DNA from: Rostratula benghalensis
Lineage: Eukaryota > Chordata > Aves > Charadriiformes > Rostratulidae
NCBI GenBank assembly: GCA_013399305.1
Contig: VXAI01000035.1
Span: forward strand, 5,526,646-5,590,645
Direction: 5' to 3'
DNA length: 64,000 nucleotides
Positions 1 to 12,783 of the stretch are shown here, piece by piece. Both the position numbers and the translations under genes were made by a program. Under the pieces are notes generated by a model. The model saw nothing but the letters and a program-made list of their open reading frames with translations. It was not told where the DNA came from and searched no databases. Each line of letters opens with the position of its first letter. Within the stretch, counting starts at the first letter, position 1.

Positions 1-1074
1 ATTAAACATTCCTGGAAAGGCAGGAGGCAATTGCTTTATTCTGCGTTGCGAATTAGCATGTTTGCATAACTTAATGGTCAGTGCATAAGGCAGGAATTCC
101 AGAAGAGATCAATCTTCAGTGCTGTGTTTGACTTCATGGGCCAAGCGTCCTCCTCTCTGTATGGCATCGCCTCGTAGGCTGCTGAAATGGCCTTCTGGTG
201 TAGGGCTATCCATCACTGGCTTTGTGTCTGGTTTCTGTGAGGAAACCACAGAGAATGAAAATACGTCAAATACCCTACTGAAAAGCAGACTTATCACTTC
301 TCAAAGCAGTAGCTCATCCCATTGAGAAAACCAGCTCCAGCTTATGAAGAAGAGTACTGAATTCTTCTACCTTTAGTGGACACTCCTCAAAAAACCATCT
401 TTACCTCCAGCTGCAGCTCTCTTAGTGCTGTGAAACCATTTGAGGGATCTGGGGAAACTCCACTCCAGTGCCGCCGTATGTGTTGTCTCAGCTGCAGCGT
501 ATGAGCTGCTTTGGAGGAGGAAACCACCCATGAGCATATTATTTCCTGTCCTGTGCTCTGCAGAATTTTCTTCTTTAAGAAAACAAGTCAGGATTCTTCC
601 CGAATGTACATTTTTTGTGCGTGCTCAGAGTGCTTCCCTTGCCAAGTTGAGGCCTGATCCAGTCTCCGTCAGATAAAAGGAAAAAACTCCCGTGGACTTC
701 CACAAGGGTGAAGGTCTAAAGGATAGGGTGTGTTTGGAAGAAGAAGAGGGGAGGTTACTGAGTAGGAAGAAGTATCACAAATATTTCTAAAATCAGGGCT
801 GGTTTTATCAAGCTCACAAGGTGCTCATTGAAAGCATTACTGTTGCTTCACTATTACTGTTTATTTGTGTTAACAAATTATTGAGGCAATCATGGGCCAA
901 GATCCAAATGGTTTAGCTGCCATACAAGCTAAAAACCCCAAAATAAACCCTCCCTAGGGAGTTTGTTGTCTCCAAGCAAGGTTTGTGCACCCTTCTTACC
1001 CATGAGCCTGTCTTATCCTACAGGGTGTTTCACTAAATCACCATGCACGTAGGACAATCTCGTGGCTAACATAG
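1..1074. other. Non-coding stretch, no gene recognised
   Basis: Mixed single-copy-looking sequence; open frames on both strands are short and resemble no known family. Around 651-715 the text runs GGCCTGATCC ... ACTCCCGTGGACTTCC, which resembles an eroded arm of an old amniote palindromic repeat whose arms typically read like ACTCCCATTGACTTC. That match is from memory and weak. Confidence 0.6.
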
Positions 1075-1242
1075 CACTGGAACAGGTTGCCCAGAGAAGC
1101 TGTGGGGTCTCCTTCTCTGGAGATACTCAAAACCTGCCTGGACGCATTCCTGTCCAGCCTGCTCTGGGTGAACCTGGTTTGGCAAAGGGTTGGACTAGAT
1201 GATCTCTGAAGGTCTCTTCCAAACCCTACCATACTGTGATTT
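1075..1242 (+). mobile_element. CR1 retrotransposon, 3' end fragment
   Basis: Begins at CACTGGAACAGGTTGCCCAG, the part of CR1 that encodes the HWNRLP signature at the end of ORF2, and continues through CTGGAGATACTCAAAACCTG, the TGGACTAGATGATCTCTGAAGG block and TTCCAAACCCTACC. It ends at a decayed terminal octamer (ATACTGTGATT in place of ATTCTGTGATT). The motif order is that of a CR1 3' terminus in plus orientation. The CCTGTCCAGCCTGCTCTGGGTGAACCTG segment differs from the other plus-strand copies here, so this is a different subfamily, close to the minus-strand copy at 12784-12991. It is severely 5'-truncated and non-functional. Confidence 0.93.
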
Positions 1243-1991
1243 CCAGGGAAAGTTTGAGCTAGTAATTAAAATACGAAGACTCTCAGGTTCGTAAGCATGT
1301 CTTCCCATTGATGGAGCCCACCCTTCAAGTTTCCATCTAGATCCATCCAAAAATTCAGGGCACAGTTTCTCATAACAACTTATGGCAATCTAGGAATACA
1401 GAAGGATGGTTCCCTGAAGAGATGATAGGGCAGAATTACTGAATGGCCTCTCTCCTTCCTTTCTAATGGAGTTACTTCAAATTTGGGGGTTTTAAAAATT
1501 CCTAGAACTGATTAAACAAACATCTTTTTGCACCATAAATATTTACTGTCATTTCTTAGAACTGGTAATACCTAGTTTTAAGCATGCAGGATGTTAATAT
1601 TTTAAATATTTTTGCTAGTTTTGCTTCTTAGAAAATGTGCAGCCTTTTTGCCTCTTTATGGTACAGCCCCGCGCAGTATTTCTCAGATCAAGTCTAGGAA
1701 AGCTGGAATTATTCAGTCATCTCATTCCATTTCATTCTACTGCTATCTTAGTATTTCTTTCCAGCTGCTCCCCTCTTTCTTTTCTCCTTGCTGTGTTCAG
1801 TCACACCTCACAGCCAAGCAAGTTAAAATACCAGGCATTTGTCACTCTCTGGTAGTATTTTCTTATTGCTTTTTACTCAATGTTTTGTGCTTTTCCTTTT
1901 GAAGACACAATGGTAAGCTTCCCAGGCCGGCAGTAAATGTTTGTCTTTTATTGTTCAAATCCACTTAAAATCATGGCAATGTGCTTTAAGA

Positions 1992-2005
1992 TTTTTTTTT
2001 TTTTT
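1992..2005. repeat. Poly-T run (T14)
   Basis: Fourteen consecutive T. No retroposed gene body is visible beside it, so it is listed only as a homopolymer, likely length-variable. Confidence 0.9.
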
Positions 2006-3883
2006 AATGTACATCAGAAAGGAGTTAAAGAATATATTGAAGTTTACAGATATGTAGTGGTTCTGTAAAACTTGTCTTGTCCATAATCAAGCATTAGAGT
2101 TGACAGCCTAAGTTAACAAAATCCTCAAATATCCGGGATGTGTCTTTAAAAACCAGGTACTTCATTTTCTGAAGTTTACTGCATAGGATTGAATTTTTTT
2201 AGTATGTGATCATATTTTTTCACTTTGTGCACTTAGGAAATATGAAACTAATATATGTTATCAATGGATAAGAAGCCTCCAACTTCTTCTTTCTAATAAA
2301 TTCCTTCCTTTGCTAAAAGAAATTGTTTTGTTTGGGTGGATAACCACTAACTCCACTCTGCCATATTGCAAATTATGAAGTGGTTTTGGATGTCTGCTTT
2401 CTAAATGAGTGTACTTGATGTAATAAGTGCCCAGACGTAACTGTTTTCTTAAGCTGGTCAAATTATTCATTACAAAAAAATATTGTTTTGTAACAACATT
2501 AAGTCTCCTCATAACTGTTCAGTGGACAATTTATGGGAATGCAGGCATCACCCCAAAAGTCTTCCATCTGAGCATCTGCTCAGATAATGAGTGCATACAG
2601 AAAAAGATGGGGAAAATGAGCTTTGCCCTTGTAATACTCATGGTGTTCTGGCAAACAAAGCTCTTGCCAGTTCTATTTTAGGTGAAGGAGAGTTTTAAGA
2701 CACAGTCACCAATAGTGACAAGGTGTAGGAGAAAACAGGAGAGCCTGACTGTGTGAATTTCATTGAAAAGATACCAGCGGTGAGGAAGGCATTGTGGGAA
2801 AACTGGAAATGTAAATTAAACCTTTGATTCTAAATGAGATATTATCAGTAGAAAGAAGTGAAGAGGTGAAGACAAATTCTGCTCCTTGATGAGGAACAGA
2901 CAAATAGTTTTAGTTTGGTAGCCAAAGAGGAAGAGAGCAAAATAGATGTATGGGCAAAATCATCGAAACTGAGATTTGTAGCAAAAGAATGGAGGGATAT
3001 GTGCCCAAAATAACAGTGTATCTCACTCTCACTGGAAAAAAGGTGATGTGAGGAGTCAAACAACTAAAGAGAGTCAGGATTTTTAAATGTCTGGATGGAA
3101 AGGATAACCATGTCTTACAGGTACTTTGCTGGAAAAATGTGGAAGGCTTTGATCAAAGACCTAAGACCTACTGAGAGGTCCAACAGAGGAGGACACGCTC
3201 CCAGGATGGGGTCCTGAGGGATAAGCAGGGCAATTAGTCTCTCCTAAAGCACCCAGGTTGTCTCCTTGAAGGGTGGTGGTGGAACAAGTGTCCTTAGGTT
3301 GAATGGCATCAGTTACATCTGTCTTACTAGTTAAGGAAGAGTGCAGGCTATTGAGAAACTTCATGAGCGTGGTGGAATATGGTCAATTTTGTTTTAAATG
3401 ACAGAAATGTAACGCTGGTGATGTCCTCCTGGGGTCAGCTTGAGGCTGACTTGTAGCGCACACCTAATGCATAGGTTTTGTATCAAGTTAAGCATTGTGA
3501 AGGCTTTCTGTCTGTGGTAACTTTCATCTTTTATGTAAAGTTGTGTGATAAGGTCAGATACAGACCTTGCAGTGCCTGCAGTGAAAATACAGATATTTGT
3601 CCTAGGACAATTTTGGAAGCAGCTATTGGATTCTTTTGTTGGGCAACGCACATCCAAAGTAGTGCAGACAGAAAAATATTCTTAGTATCCACTGGCTGGC
3701 CAGCAATGCAGGGGAAGGTTCAAACCATTCTACAGTATCTGTCATGAAGCTGCTATTTATTCATCTTTATTATGCTAAAGTTCCATGTGTTTTTGCTATT
3801 CCATGAATATGCTGGTCTGGCAAAGTTCTTACAGATCCCTAAAAAGGTGACTGTTTTTAGAATTATGTGTTGTTTCTGGTTTC

Positions 3884-3897
3884 TTTTTTTTTTTTTT
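3884..3897. repeat. Poly-T run (T14)
   Basis: Fourteen consecutive T followed by AATTTTATTTTATTTTTC, together an AT-rich low-complexity patch. No element was identified on either side. Confidence 0.9.
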
Positions 3898-4664
3898 AAT
3901 TTTATTTTATTTTTCAATGGCTAGAAATCAATTGATCCTTTTGTAACTGGCAAGCTGGGGTAAAGCATACTTAGAAAAAGCTATATCCCATGGAATTTTT
4001 GGCTTGCTTTCTTAAACTGTGGCAGGACATCCTGATGCTATGAAATTACATGGAAAAAAAAATTCTTGGAAGAAAAGGTTGGGATTAGTAGCTTTGTTAC
4101 TGAATGGATTTGATGAGTTCCTGCTTTGATAGGAACATTATGATGTTGAAAAGTAACAAAATCTTTGAAGAGCTCTGGCAGATTTCGAAATGAAAATTGA
4201 ATGCAAAACTCTGGAACGTTTTAAAGAATAGGCACTTCATGTTTATTAAGCCCCCTCCATGACTTACAGGTATTGAGCTTGTCTTTACAACAGAAACATC
4301 TGGCTGCTTTGCTGTCTTTATTAAATTATTCCAGTGATTCATGAAAAAAAAAATTACACTGAGAAAAAAGGGAAGTAAAGTAAAAAATACATTTGAGGAG
4401 AGGGACTGTGAATAATGCAATAATTTCCCTGTATTTGCACCCTAAATATTGTATAGAGTGAGGCTGACACAAGGGAGGGAGCGGACATCTGGACCAGCAG
4501 TTTTTCAGATTACCAGAAATTTCTGACATGTTACTTGGAAAAGATGTAATTAAGATTTATTTATTTTTTGAATGCTCTGCTCTTTTGTATTGTTTTAGCA
4601 CACATGGCATTCATATAAATCAATTATAATAATAATAGTCTATGAATATAGTGTCTCATCCACG

Positions 4665-4709
4665 GCCCACTGCAGTCTATGGGAGGGCTTTCCATTGACT
4701 TCACTCGGC
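4665..4709. repeat. Eroded palindromic (MITE-like) repeat remnant
   Basis: Arms at 4665-4682 and 4692-4709 are complementary at about 14 of 18 positions around a 9-nt spacer. The right arm reads CCATTGACTTCACTCGGC. From memory, CCCATTGAAGTCAATGG-type arms occur in old palindromic repeats of birds and reptiles. The hairpin is visible in the sequence; the family assignment is recollection and unnamed. Confidence 0.4.
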
Positions 4710-4947
4710 ACTGAGTCAGCCTCACTGAGAGCCTTTGATCAACCAGTAACAGCCATTAAATTCTCCCACGTCCCTCTGTGTGGGAGAAGTGGCATTTTTC
4801 ATTGCACATTCTGCTGCTGGACACAGCAAGGAAGGGTGTGAGTGGGTGACTGGTGCTGCAGAGACTCAAGCTTTTTGGTCAGTTCTCCTGCACCATCAAC
4901 CTCTCCTGGTTCTTGGTGATAGGGAGGATGATAGCAGGTTTATGTTT

Positions 4948-5274
4948 CTGGGAAGACCTTATACTATCTTCCAGTACCTGAAGGGGGCCTACAGGAGAGA
5001 TGGGGATGGACGGGGCAAGAGGTAATTATTTTCAACTGAAAAAGGCTAAATTTAGATTAGATGTTAAGAAGAAATTCTTTACTGTGAGGGTGGTAGCACA
5101 CTGGAACAGGTTGCCGAGAGAAGGTGTGGATGCCCTATCCCTGGAGGTGTTCAAGACCAGGCTGGACATGGCTTTGAGCAACCTGGTCTAGTGGGAGGTG
5201 TCCCTGCTCATGGCAGGAGGTTGGAATTTCATCTTTAAGGTGCCTTCGTACCCAAACCATTCTATGATTCTGTG
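4948..5274 (+). mobile_element. CR1 retrotransposon, 3' end fragment
   Basis: A 5'-truncated CR1 tail in plus orientation. Recognisable blocks are GGAAGACC...CAGTACCTGAAGGGGGCCTA, TTTAGATTAGATGTTAAGAA, GCACACTGGAACAGGTTGCC, CCCTGGAGGTGTTCAAGACC, GAGCAACCTGGTCTAGTGGG and two terminal octamers (ATTCTATG, ATTCTGTG). It belongs to the same subfamily as 38273-38647 and probably 63225-63649, which share the CAGTACCTGAAG and GGTGTCCCTGCT-like text. The final ORF2 codons are still open (next entry). Confidence 0.96.
5000..5191 (+). pseudogene. C-terminal remnant of CR1 ORF2 protein
   Basis: This open frame ends at the TAG at 5189-5191 and encodes the last part of the CR1 ORF2 polyprotein, which in full-length elements carries endonuclease and reverse transcriptase and copies the element's RNA into DNA. 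The signatures seen are FRLDVKKKFF, then [20 protein letters not shown] and a C-terminal ALSNLV. No catalytic domain remains. The ATG at 5000 is internal to the ancestral frame, not a real start. The remnant is non-functional on its own. Confidence 0.8.
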
Positions 5275-8169
5275 TTGCTGTACGTGACAGGTTCATTTGA
5301 CTGCTGAAAAGCTGAGAGTCATGGAAGTCTTGGTAGGTAGGTCACGATACACAAAGGAGTGGGAGATACTGGAATATCTACTGAAGCCTGCTGCTTTGGA
5401 GGAGCCCAGCAGACCATGTGTGCAGTTAAAAAGGACCCACTGGCCACCAACATGTTACCATCAGGAGGGTCTGACCACCAGAAATGGTTTTGAACCAACA
5501 CATCCCAGTTCCCAACTGTGCTAAGAGCATGCACGCAGCCTGCCATGGCAGCTCAGCTGACAGCCCATAATTGCTTTAGTTATGAAACCCCATTTGTTTC
5601 TGTTTGTGGGACCATGTGTAAGATAAACATGGGGACTAAGAAAGCAGTGTAACAAAAGTGACATTATAGACTTGGTTTTAACCAATAGGAAAAGCAATCA
5701 ACTCATCTTCAGCTCATCTATGGCTTCTATAACTCACTCACTTAGCTACTGTCATTTTCCCAATAAATATTTTCTGAATGTAGAACTAGGAGAAGAGTCT
5801 ATTGTTTAAATCAAACAATTCTACACCACATTAAACATAGTGGTTTTCTCTTTATTATCTGTTGATGAAAAGAAAAAGATGTCCCTCTAAGAAAAATACT
5901 ATTACATTTAAGTACGAAATGATGGTAAAGGAATAAATCACGTTGCTGTGTGACAATATAGCAGAAAAGAGTCCTCACTTCCCAGTGCTTCTCAATCACT
6001 AGTGAAATCCAAACTGCTTGGAATTACTTTTAAGCCTATGCATTTGTAAATAAAGAGAGTAGGAGTAATTAATTTGATTTTGAGCAATTGTCTTCCAAAT
6101 AAATCCCATTCCACAGCACTGGTAGGGGTTATTTGGTAAAAGAGAAGAGACAGAAAGAGCCAGACCCTGTTCAGGCTATGGGAGTTTGGGCTCCTGTTCT
6201 AAAGGGTAAAGTTATTTTTGTTCACTGTGTCTTGATCTTGGAACAAACAAACCCAGACATGGTTAATGCAAAAGATATTGAGTTAGTATGCTATTGATAT
6301 GCCAGCAAAGCCCTAATCCAACACCAGTTAACACTGGTTAGTGAGACGCTGCTGTCTCCAGTGGGCTTTGGAGCAGCCCCAGAGACAGCTTGGTGTACTG
6401 GCTAGTAATCCTTCTGCAGGGTGGAACCCCATTCCTGGCAGGAATGTCCTCATTTATTTCATTAGGCTTTGAATCAGACCAGTGTGGTGATTTTCATCTC
6501 ACCCTGTGTTAGCAATCTCAGGATTTGGTACCTCATCATTTAGGCTCAGCCTTTTTATCAGAGGACAACACGGACGCATTCGGAGGGCAGTTCAGCTCAG
6601 CAGTCTCATGCTACCGGCTCTGGCCGTCTTTCAGCGGACGCTCCCCTCTCTCCTGGCTCAGTAGGATGGAAAAAGCCAAACTGGAGAGATAAGGCAGCTG
6701 ACGATCAGATAGCTGAAATCAGATACAGTCAGTCCCACCCCTGCTGATCCCTGTGCAGGTAACTTAATGCATGAAAGGCTCAGCTGAATTACTTGGCACT
6801 TGAAGGTCATTGAGAATATCACGGAGAATCGAAACCAGAACTTTAATCTGAATAATCATAAGCATAGTAGAAAAAATAATTAATGCAGTATGTCCTTTTG
6901 TCATCCAAAAAGCAATTAGCCCCAAACACATAAGCAGGATGACAGGACATGGACACATCTTCAGCATTTACAAATAGTGTGAGGATGCTGCCAGCCTGAG
7001 AATACTTTGATTACCAGTGTTATCAAGTTCTGAAATGAGATCAGGACCGACAGTAGACAATTCAATATGTTGACATGGTAAGGGATGTCCACTAAAGAGC
7101 ACACAGCCTGCTTGCCTGAAGAGCTAGTAATGGGAGAAACCAAAGTGAGTGACTTGCAAAAGCTTGCTCTGTTACTAACAACAGGACCCCACATTCTTTT
7201 CTCCTTGTTTGCCCCCCTGTTCTCCCACTTCCAGGACAAGTCAAGAATAGAGATTTCAATCCTAAATAAAACTATTATCTGAAGTCATTACGCAGCTTTA
7301 AGGAGGAAGCTTGACTTGTGTTCGCAGTAGACACTTACTTATGCTATTCTTAAGGAAAACCACATTCTGTTACACTTTCTTTTCTCTTGAAATCACTTGA
7401 GTTGGTCTGGCCAACGTGTGCGACTCCTCCCTGGCCGGGAGCCATCACTGCTTGGGCTGTGCGCTCACCTTATCTCACCGTCTAATCAAGCTCAGGCATG
7501 ATCAGTCTTTCCAGGGGGGACTGCCAGGGAGAGTCCAGAGGGCCAAAGGAAGAAATGGTGAGGTTTGTGAGGCGGGTTTTCTCCCTCTCAGTCGGCGCTG
7601 AGCCACTGAGTCCGCCCAGTTTTCGGGGGTGGCACCTTCTCTCTGCCATTACAAGTAATCTGTGGTTTCTGCTTAATTATCAAAAGGATGTAGTAAAATA
7701 TAAAAAAAACAAAACCCAAAACCATAAAAGCCAAGGTGTTTCAGACCTTTGCCCTAAATAATTGTTTATTTTACTGATACTTATCTTATATGAGCAAGGG
7801 AAGCTATGATGAAATGCAGTGAAATATACATGCTGGGGTGAAGGCTGGTAAAGGCCTGCTCAGTCTTCTTGCTCCAAGCCCTAGGAATATTCAGGGGAAG
7901 CAAGATTGGACCAAAAAATAATTAAGAGAATTTCCTTTTCCACATAAGGTGTAATTCATTAAGCAGTAGAGCCCATCCCTGTAGGAAAGTACCTGGGACA
8001 TGAAATTAGCTAAGTTGAAATGGAATGATGAGAAGATTCGTGTGGCCATACCAAGCTCTACCTTTAGAGTGGCCCAGAGCTGTCTACATTTGCAGCCAAG
8101 ATATTAAGGAGCCTCAAGCATGGTTTTTTTGGAGAGGGGTGAGGGATGCAGGCTGGTTTAAACTGGTGA
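5275..8169. other. Non-coding stretch, no gene recognised
   Basis: No gene or young repeat seen. A local CpG-dense patch lies at 6571-6640. The remainder is AT-rich, with scattered short open frames on both strands and no family resemblance. Confidence 0.55.
6571..6640. other. Short CpG-dense patch
   Basis: Seven CpG dinucleotides fall in 70 bp (6571, 6575, 6581, 6615, 6625, 6635, 6639) in a neighbourhood where CpG is scarce. It is far too short for a CpG island; it could be a small regulatory element or chance. Confidence 0.35.
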
Positions 8170-8531
8170 AGAGGAGGAACAGGGGTGATCGAAGAGCCTC
8201 CTACAGCTATTTTAAGGGCAGTTACAAAGATGTCAGTGTCAAACTCTAAGGAATGCCACGTGCTGAAACAGTGAGCAATAACAAATTGCAGCTTGGGAGG
8301 TTTAAATTAGACATAAGGAAAAACTTTTCACGAGGAGGGTGGAGCAGCACTGGAAGCACTCCTGGTTACCCAAGCTGTCATGGTATCTCTGTCCTTGGAG
8401 GCTTTAAAGACTTGGCTAGACGAAGTGTTGGCTGACCTGACCTACTGTCAGCAATAGTCTTACTATGAGTGGAAGGTTGGACTGAAGATTTTTAGACATC
8501 GCTTCCAACCAGCGTTTCTGTGATCTTATGA
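8170..8531 (+). mobile_element. CR1 retrotransposon, 3' end, divergent subfamily
   Basis: This CR1 tail differs from its neighbours. It reads GAAGAGGAGGAACAGGGGTG, then TTACAAAGATGTCAGTGTCA, a CAAATTGCAGCTTGGGAGGT block, GACATAAGGAAAAACTTTTC, CTGACCTGACCTACTGTCAGCAATAGTC and GTGGAAGGTTGGACTGAAGA, and ends in CTTCCAACCAGCGTTTCTGTGATCTTATGA. The order of blocks and the degraded terminal octamers place it in CR1, in the branch with an AATAGTC-type 3' segment. It may begin 50-100 bp further upstream. Many substitutions suggest an old insertion. Confidence 0.87.
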
Positions 8532-11500
8532 TATCCAGTGTGGAATTTCCTTAAAATTATGTCATTAAAAATTGAGTCCCTGGAACTTGCCAGTCTCCAT
8601 TACAAATCCCTTGTCCTGATTTCCCTTCTGCTAATGTCTTTTTTCATCTACAGTGCCAAATCTCATCATACTCCTTTGCAGGGTATGTCTGCTGCCAGTG
8701 CACCTACATGAAGAGTATTCTCTGTGCTTGCTGAAAAAATATTTGCATAACAAAAAGCATAGTTTTACCTTGCACCACCTCCTGCAAGTCCCTTTGGCCA
8801 ATAGCCTGAAAAAGCATTTTTACCACCAAGTTGGCATTGCTTATGCCAGCTTTATTTCTAATGGAGGTTTAAAGTTCCTCCTGGATTTGTATTTGAATCC
8901 TTGTTTACCAGCTTCATCCAAAGGAAAGATAACTCCAACTTTAAGCAACACTTGAAAAACAGACCGGGTCACCTAACAGAACTCTGTTATCAAGTTGTGT
9001 GGCAGGAGAAACCCGCACCTCATTAGTGAAATTATGAGAAAAGAAGGATGATTTGAGGCTGTACAGTTCTGGCTGCCATCTCTCATTCCTATTGCCATGG
9101 AGATGCAGCTACACTAGGCCCCTATCCAAAGCTAAGCCAGACATATTTTACATAATAAGAAGATAAAATGTTTAGGCAGATAAGTGAAAAATAAGGGGCA
9201 ATCTGCTCCTTTTATTTTTTTGTCACTGGCTATTTGCTTTCGGGGCTGGAATAATTTATTGTTCCTTTTCTGTCCAATAGGAGAGATAAATGAGGGTGAA
9301 TTCTTCAATGAGCAAAACATACATTTGGAAACATCATTTTAGTATCAAAATGAGATTTCCATAAGACCTTGCTGAATGAAGCTGTAGCAGTATGTCTTGA
9401 TCCCTCACTAGGAGAGGAAAAGCAGCCAGAAATTTCAAGACTAAATCGCCTTGTAGTTCGTCATCTTCTTTCTTTGTTATTTTTTTGTTTATAGAAAAAG
9501 TGAATTTATTGAGCATGGAAAAATACCAGATTGACAGCTCTGGAAAATAAAAGCCTCTCTTAATCCGGAGTGCAGATGTGGCACAGTCAGGATTCATGCA
9601 GAATGCATCCCTGAGATCCAGGGAAACCATTGCAAGTCATTTGGTAGAGGACGGGCACTCTGCCCCGGTCCTTATCCAGGGGGGTTTCAGAGGGTACAAG
9701 TGCCAGCCAGTGCTAAAGTGCTTAAAAGTCTGTTGTGCCTTTGAGTTTCTCTGCCTTTGAGTTTCTCTGTGCTGCCCTTGCTGCCGAGCTGCTCTGCCAA
9801 AGGGAGTGTGGAATAAGGGAGAGCGAAGGAAGGCCAAAATGGGGAGGTTTATGCTCATTAAGGAGTCATTTAAGTCACCGGACAGGCTGTCAGCAATTCA
9901 CTGTGACAGAAATTAATGGGGAGGCATTGTCTTGAGAAGGTTGGCATCATTTCTGGTTTCTGTAGAGATGATCTTTGAGCAGCGAGAAGCTGAATTTTGA
10001 CCTGAAAACCCAAGAGCCTGGAAATCTCAGCTTCCAGGCTCCGGGGCTCAACGTCTCTACCATTAAGAGCTGGCTAGTGCTGATTTACACAAATACGAGG
10101 TTTCACCATCTGGTAGCAAGGCAGCATAGCCTAATGCATGAGTGTAGTGTGGGTGTATATGGTGAGACTTGGTACACCCGCACAGCACCAAAGTTTATGC
10201 CTGACTCAAAGTGTGGGAATTAATGCATTCTGCAGGTGCCACCCGCCCCTCATGCTGGATTGTGCCTTGGCTTTGGGTCCACCATAGCCCAAGTGAGGTC
10301 TTTGCACCTGTAGGCATGGATGGGGTGCCTGGGCAGCACTACAGAGCCCCTCACCTCCGAGCCACAGGGAATTAAAGCAATTAAGAGCAGAGGATCAAAG
10401 CTCCTGCCCAGTTTCTCCTCTTCACCTAACAAGCCCTTAGCCTGAAGAGAGCTGTAGGTGGTCGTGAGATGGATTTGGCATATTCAGTCTTTATATTTGC
10501 ATGTGTCAGGGGCACTCTGTTGTGTGTGTGGAAGGTTGGTTGTTTTTATTTTTCATTTTTTTCTCTGAAGTGTATGACTGTTTCATCAGGGTGAAAATCT
10601 GTCAAATGGCCATTTCAGACTGCCTAGAAATTATGAGGCTCTGGAATCTATTAAAGCATAAATGTCAAAAGAAAATTACTGCAGAGTTTCGCTGCCCTTT
10701 CTTGTTTTACTCCTTGATGTTAACTTCCCCTGTTTGCTGATCTATGCTTTTTGTGCAGAGGTTAAAGAAAAAAAAAAAAACTCCTTAAAAAAGATGCTGC
10801 AGTTAGTAACTATTTTTGCATGTCTACAGTGTGCAGGCTCTGTGTGTGTGTATATAGGGTTTTCCATCAAGATAAACCTGCTTAGAAAAATGTTGTGGTT
10901 AAAAAAGAAAAAGGGGGAGAGAGAGGCTGGATGCCAGAAAACGAGAACTAAATCATTCTCTTTTTTCCATGTGAATATTTCTGAATTATACTTGTAATGT
11001 ACCATAACAACAAACAACATGTTTTCTTAAGTGTAAGTAGATTTGCTGTTGGGGAAGTCTGTGCCAAAGCTATTTTTGAGCAAGCAGATGTCAAGGACCT
11101 AAACAAAACCTGAAGTGTGCATAGACATTATGAATTACACTTGTGTTCAGAGACAGACTGAAGACAGAGAGCTTGTTAAATTTTACTGCATTGTCTGCGA
11201 AAAAATGCTGTTTAGATGACTACATGGTATGAAATTGATTATGGCGTATGTGCCAGCCCCTTCCAAAGCTCAACCTATAATCCTTGATTTCCTTCTAAAG
11301 CACTTTGTACTTCCAATATGCGATTAAAATAAGATTCAAAGAAGAGTCAGATCCTCTGTTGGTTGGCATGAGGCACCAGCCATATTTCTGCTAGCCCTGA
11401 GGGTGGAGACTTGGTCCAGAGTAACTGCCATCAGTGGCTGTGGGATGTCCCAAGCAGAAGATGAGTGGTACCAGGTGCAAGTGCAGGGAGGCAGCCTGTA

Positions 11501-12783
11501 TCCCTTCTTCTCAAATGCTGGGAATCGCTTCCATGTGTATAGGAGTCATCAGGAGGTACAGATGTACATAATACTGGGAAAGCAATGTCAACAGGCAAAA
11601 TAAAAGACATCCCAGAGTTTGACTGCATTGTGAACTTTCCTTTCTCCAGTTTCTTTCTGCATAGATGTGTTTAGTTTATGACATATTTCAATATAGCACT
11701 GGGAAAAGGTGTGGGAGAGTCTGAAGGTTCCAAGGATTTAAGAACTGGAAACTTACAATTAATTTGGGTTAAGGAATTGCAATGGATTTAGATGTTTTAA
11801 GCAGCAAAGAATGAGCTAAGGGTCTTGTGCCGTTCTGCAGGGCTGGAGTAAGTCCAGGCACAGTTTGCTGCTGGGAGGGAAGTCATGACAATATCGTGTC
11901 TGGAAGGAGAGGGTGGCTTCTTGGGTCAGTTTAGCAAAGCCTGGGGCCTGATGCACATTTACACAAGTGCTCCTTTGCACTGCGGTGGAGGTGTTGATTA
12001 TTGTCAGCAGGCCGCGATGCTGTAAGTGAAAATCAGGCGTGTTTTAGAGAGAACACTAGGAAGGTTGGCAGGAGACCCTTTTTCCATGTTTGCAAATAAT
12101 GTGATGTGAAATTCAGCAGCTTTGTGGCTGCTGAACGGGGCCGCAGAGAGTCTATTAGGGCACACGTGTTTCCAAACCTTACCAATGCTGAAATACCTCC
12201 CAGTAGGTGTGTACCAGAGAATAAGGCATTCATTTCCTTGAGAGTGTGCTGTAGCACAGAGCTGCACCAGAAGGGAAGTTTACAGAGTTCAGTTTGATAG
12301 GTGTAAGTCCACGCAAGGGACCACTAAAACCCAGTGCAATAATATTAGGCTCCTTAGAAAATGAGCTTGGGGAGACTGCAGAGATACCATTTCCCAGTCA
12401 TCCCCTCGATCGTGCTCAGTGGGGCATCCATCACCAGAAAACCTGTCTTGTCTAAAACACTGTCCAGAGTTTGTCACGTGTTTTGTTATTACCTCACCAG
12501 TTATGTTATAAGATACTTTAATAAAATACTCTGGGGAGAAGATTTAGCAAATTATATGTGCAGCACCTTCATTCTACTATGCCGAATTTCTAATTTCTGT
12601 TCCACTGGCACTTGGCATGATTGGTATTAGCAATAAAAGCCTTCAAGGCCATGTGGCAGATCCCAGAGCTGGGCTACATCTATCCATGAGAGGTTAAAAA
12701 AAAAGTGTTGTTTTTTTTTTTCTTTTGCTTTATCTTTATGACTGTTAAATGGGTGCTGAGATTCTCTGAACATCCCCAAGCCT
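8532..12783. other. Non-coding stretch with minor repeats
   Basis: No gene recognised. Contents are a 16-bp perfect tandem duplication at 9737-9768, a short A-run and TG/TA patch near 10769-10860, and at about 11941-11990 text reading GGGGCCTGATGCACATTTAC...CCTTTGCACTGC that resembles an old amniote palindromic repeat arm (weak, from memory). All open frames are short. Confidence 0.5.
9737..9768. repeat. 16-bp perfect tandem duplication
   Basis: The 16-mer GCCTTTGAGTTTCTCT occurs twice in immediate succession (9737-9752 and 9753-9768) with no mismatch. This is consistent with a recent slippage or end-joining duplication. No function is inferred. Confidence 0.95.

Larger units (their letters stand above)
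1243..4947. other. Non-coding stretch with two poly-T runs
   Basis: No coding exon, RNA gene or young repeat was recognised. Contents are T14 runs at 1992-2005 and 3884-3897, a generally AT-rich composition, and the palindromic remnant at 4665-4709. The 2690-3180 part is purine-rich on the plus strand without being a clean repeat. Open frames of 60-107 codons occur on both strands, as expected by chance in AT-rich DNA. Confidence 0.55.
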
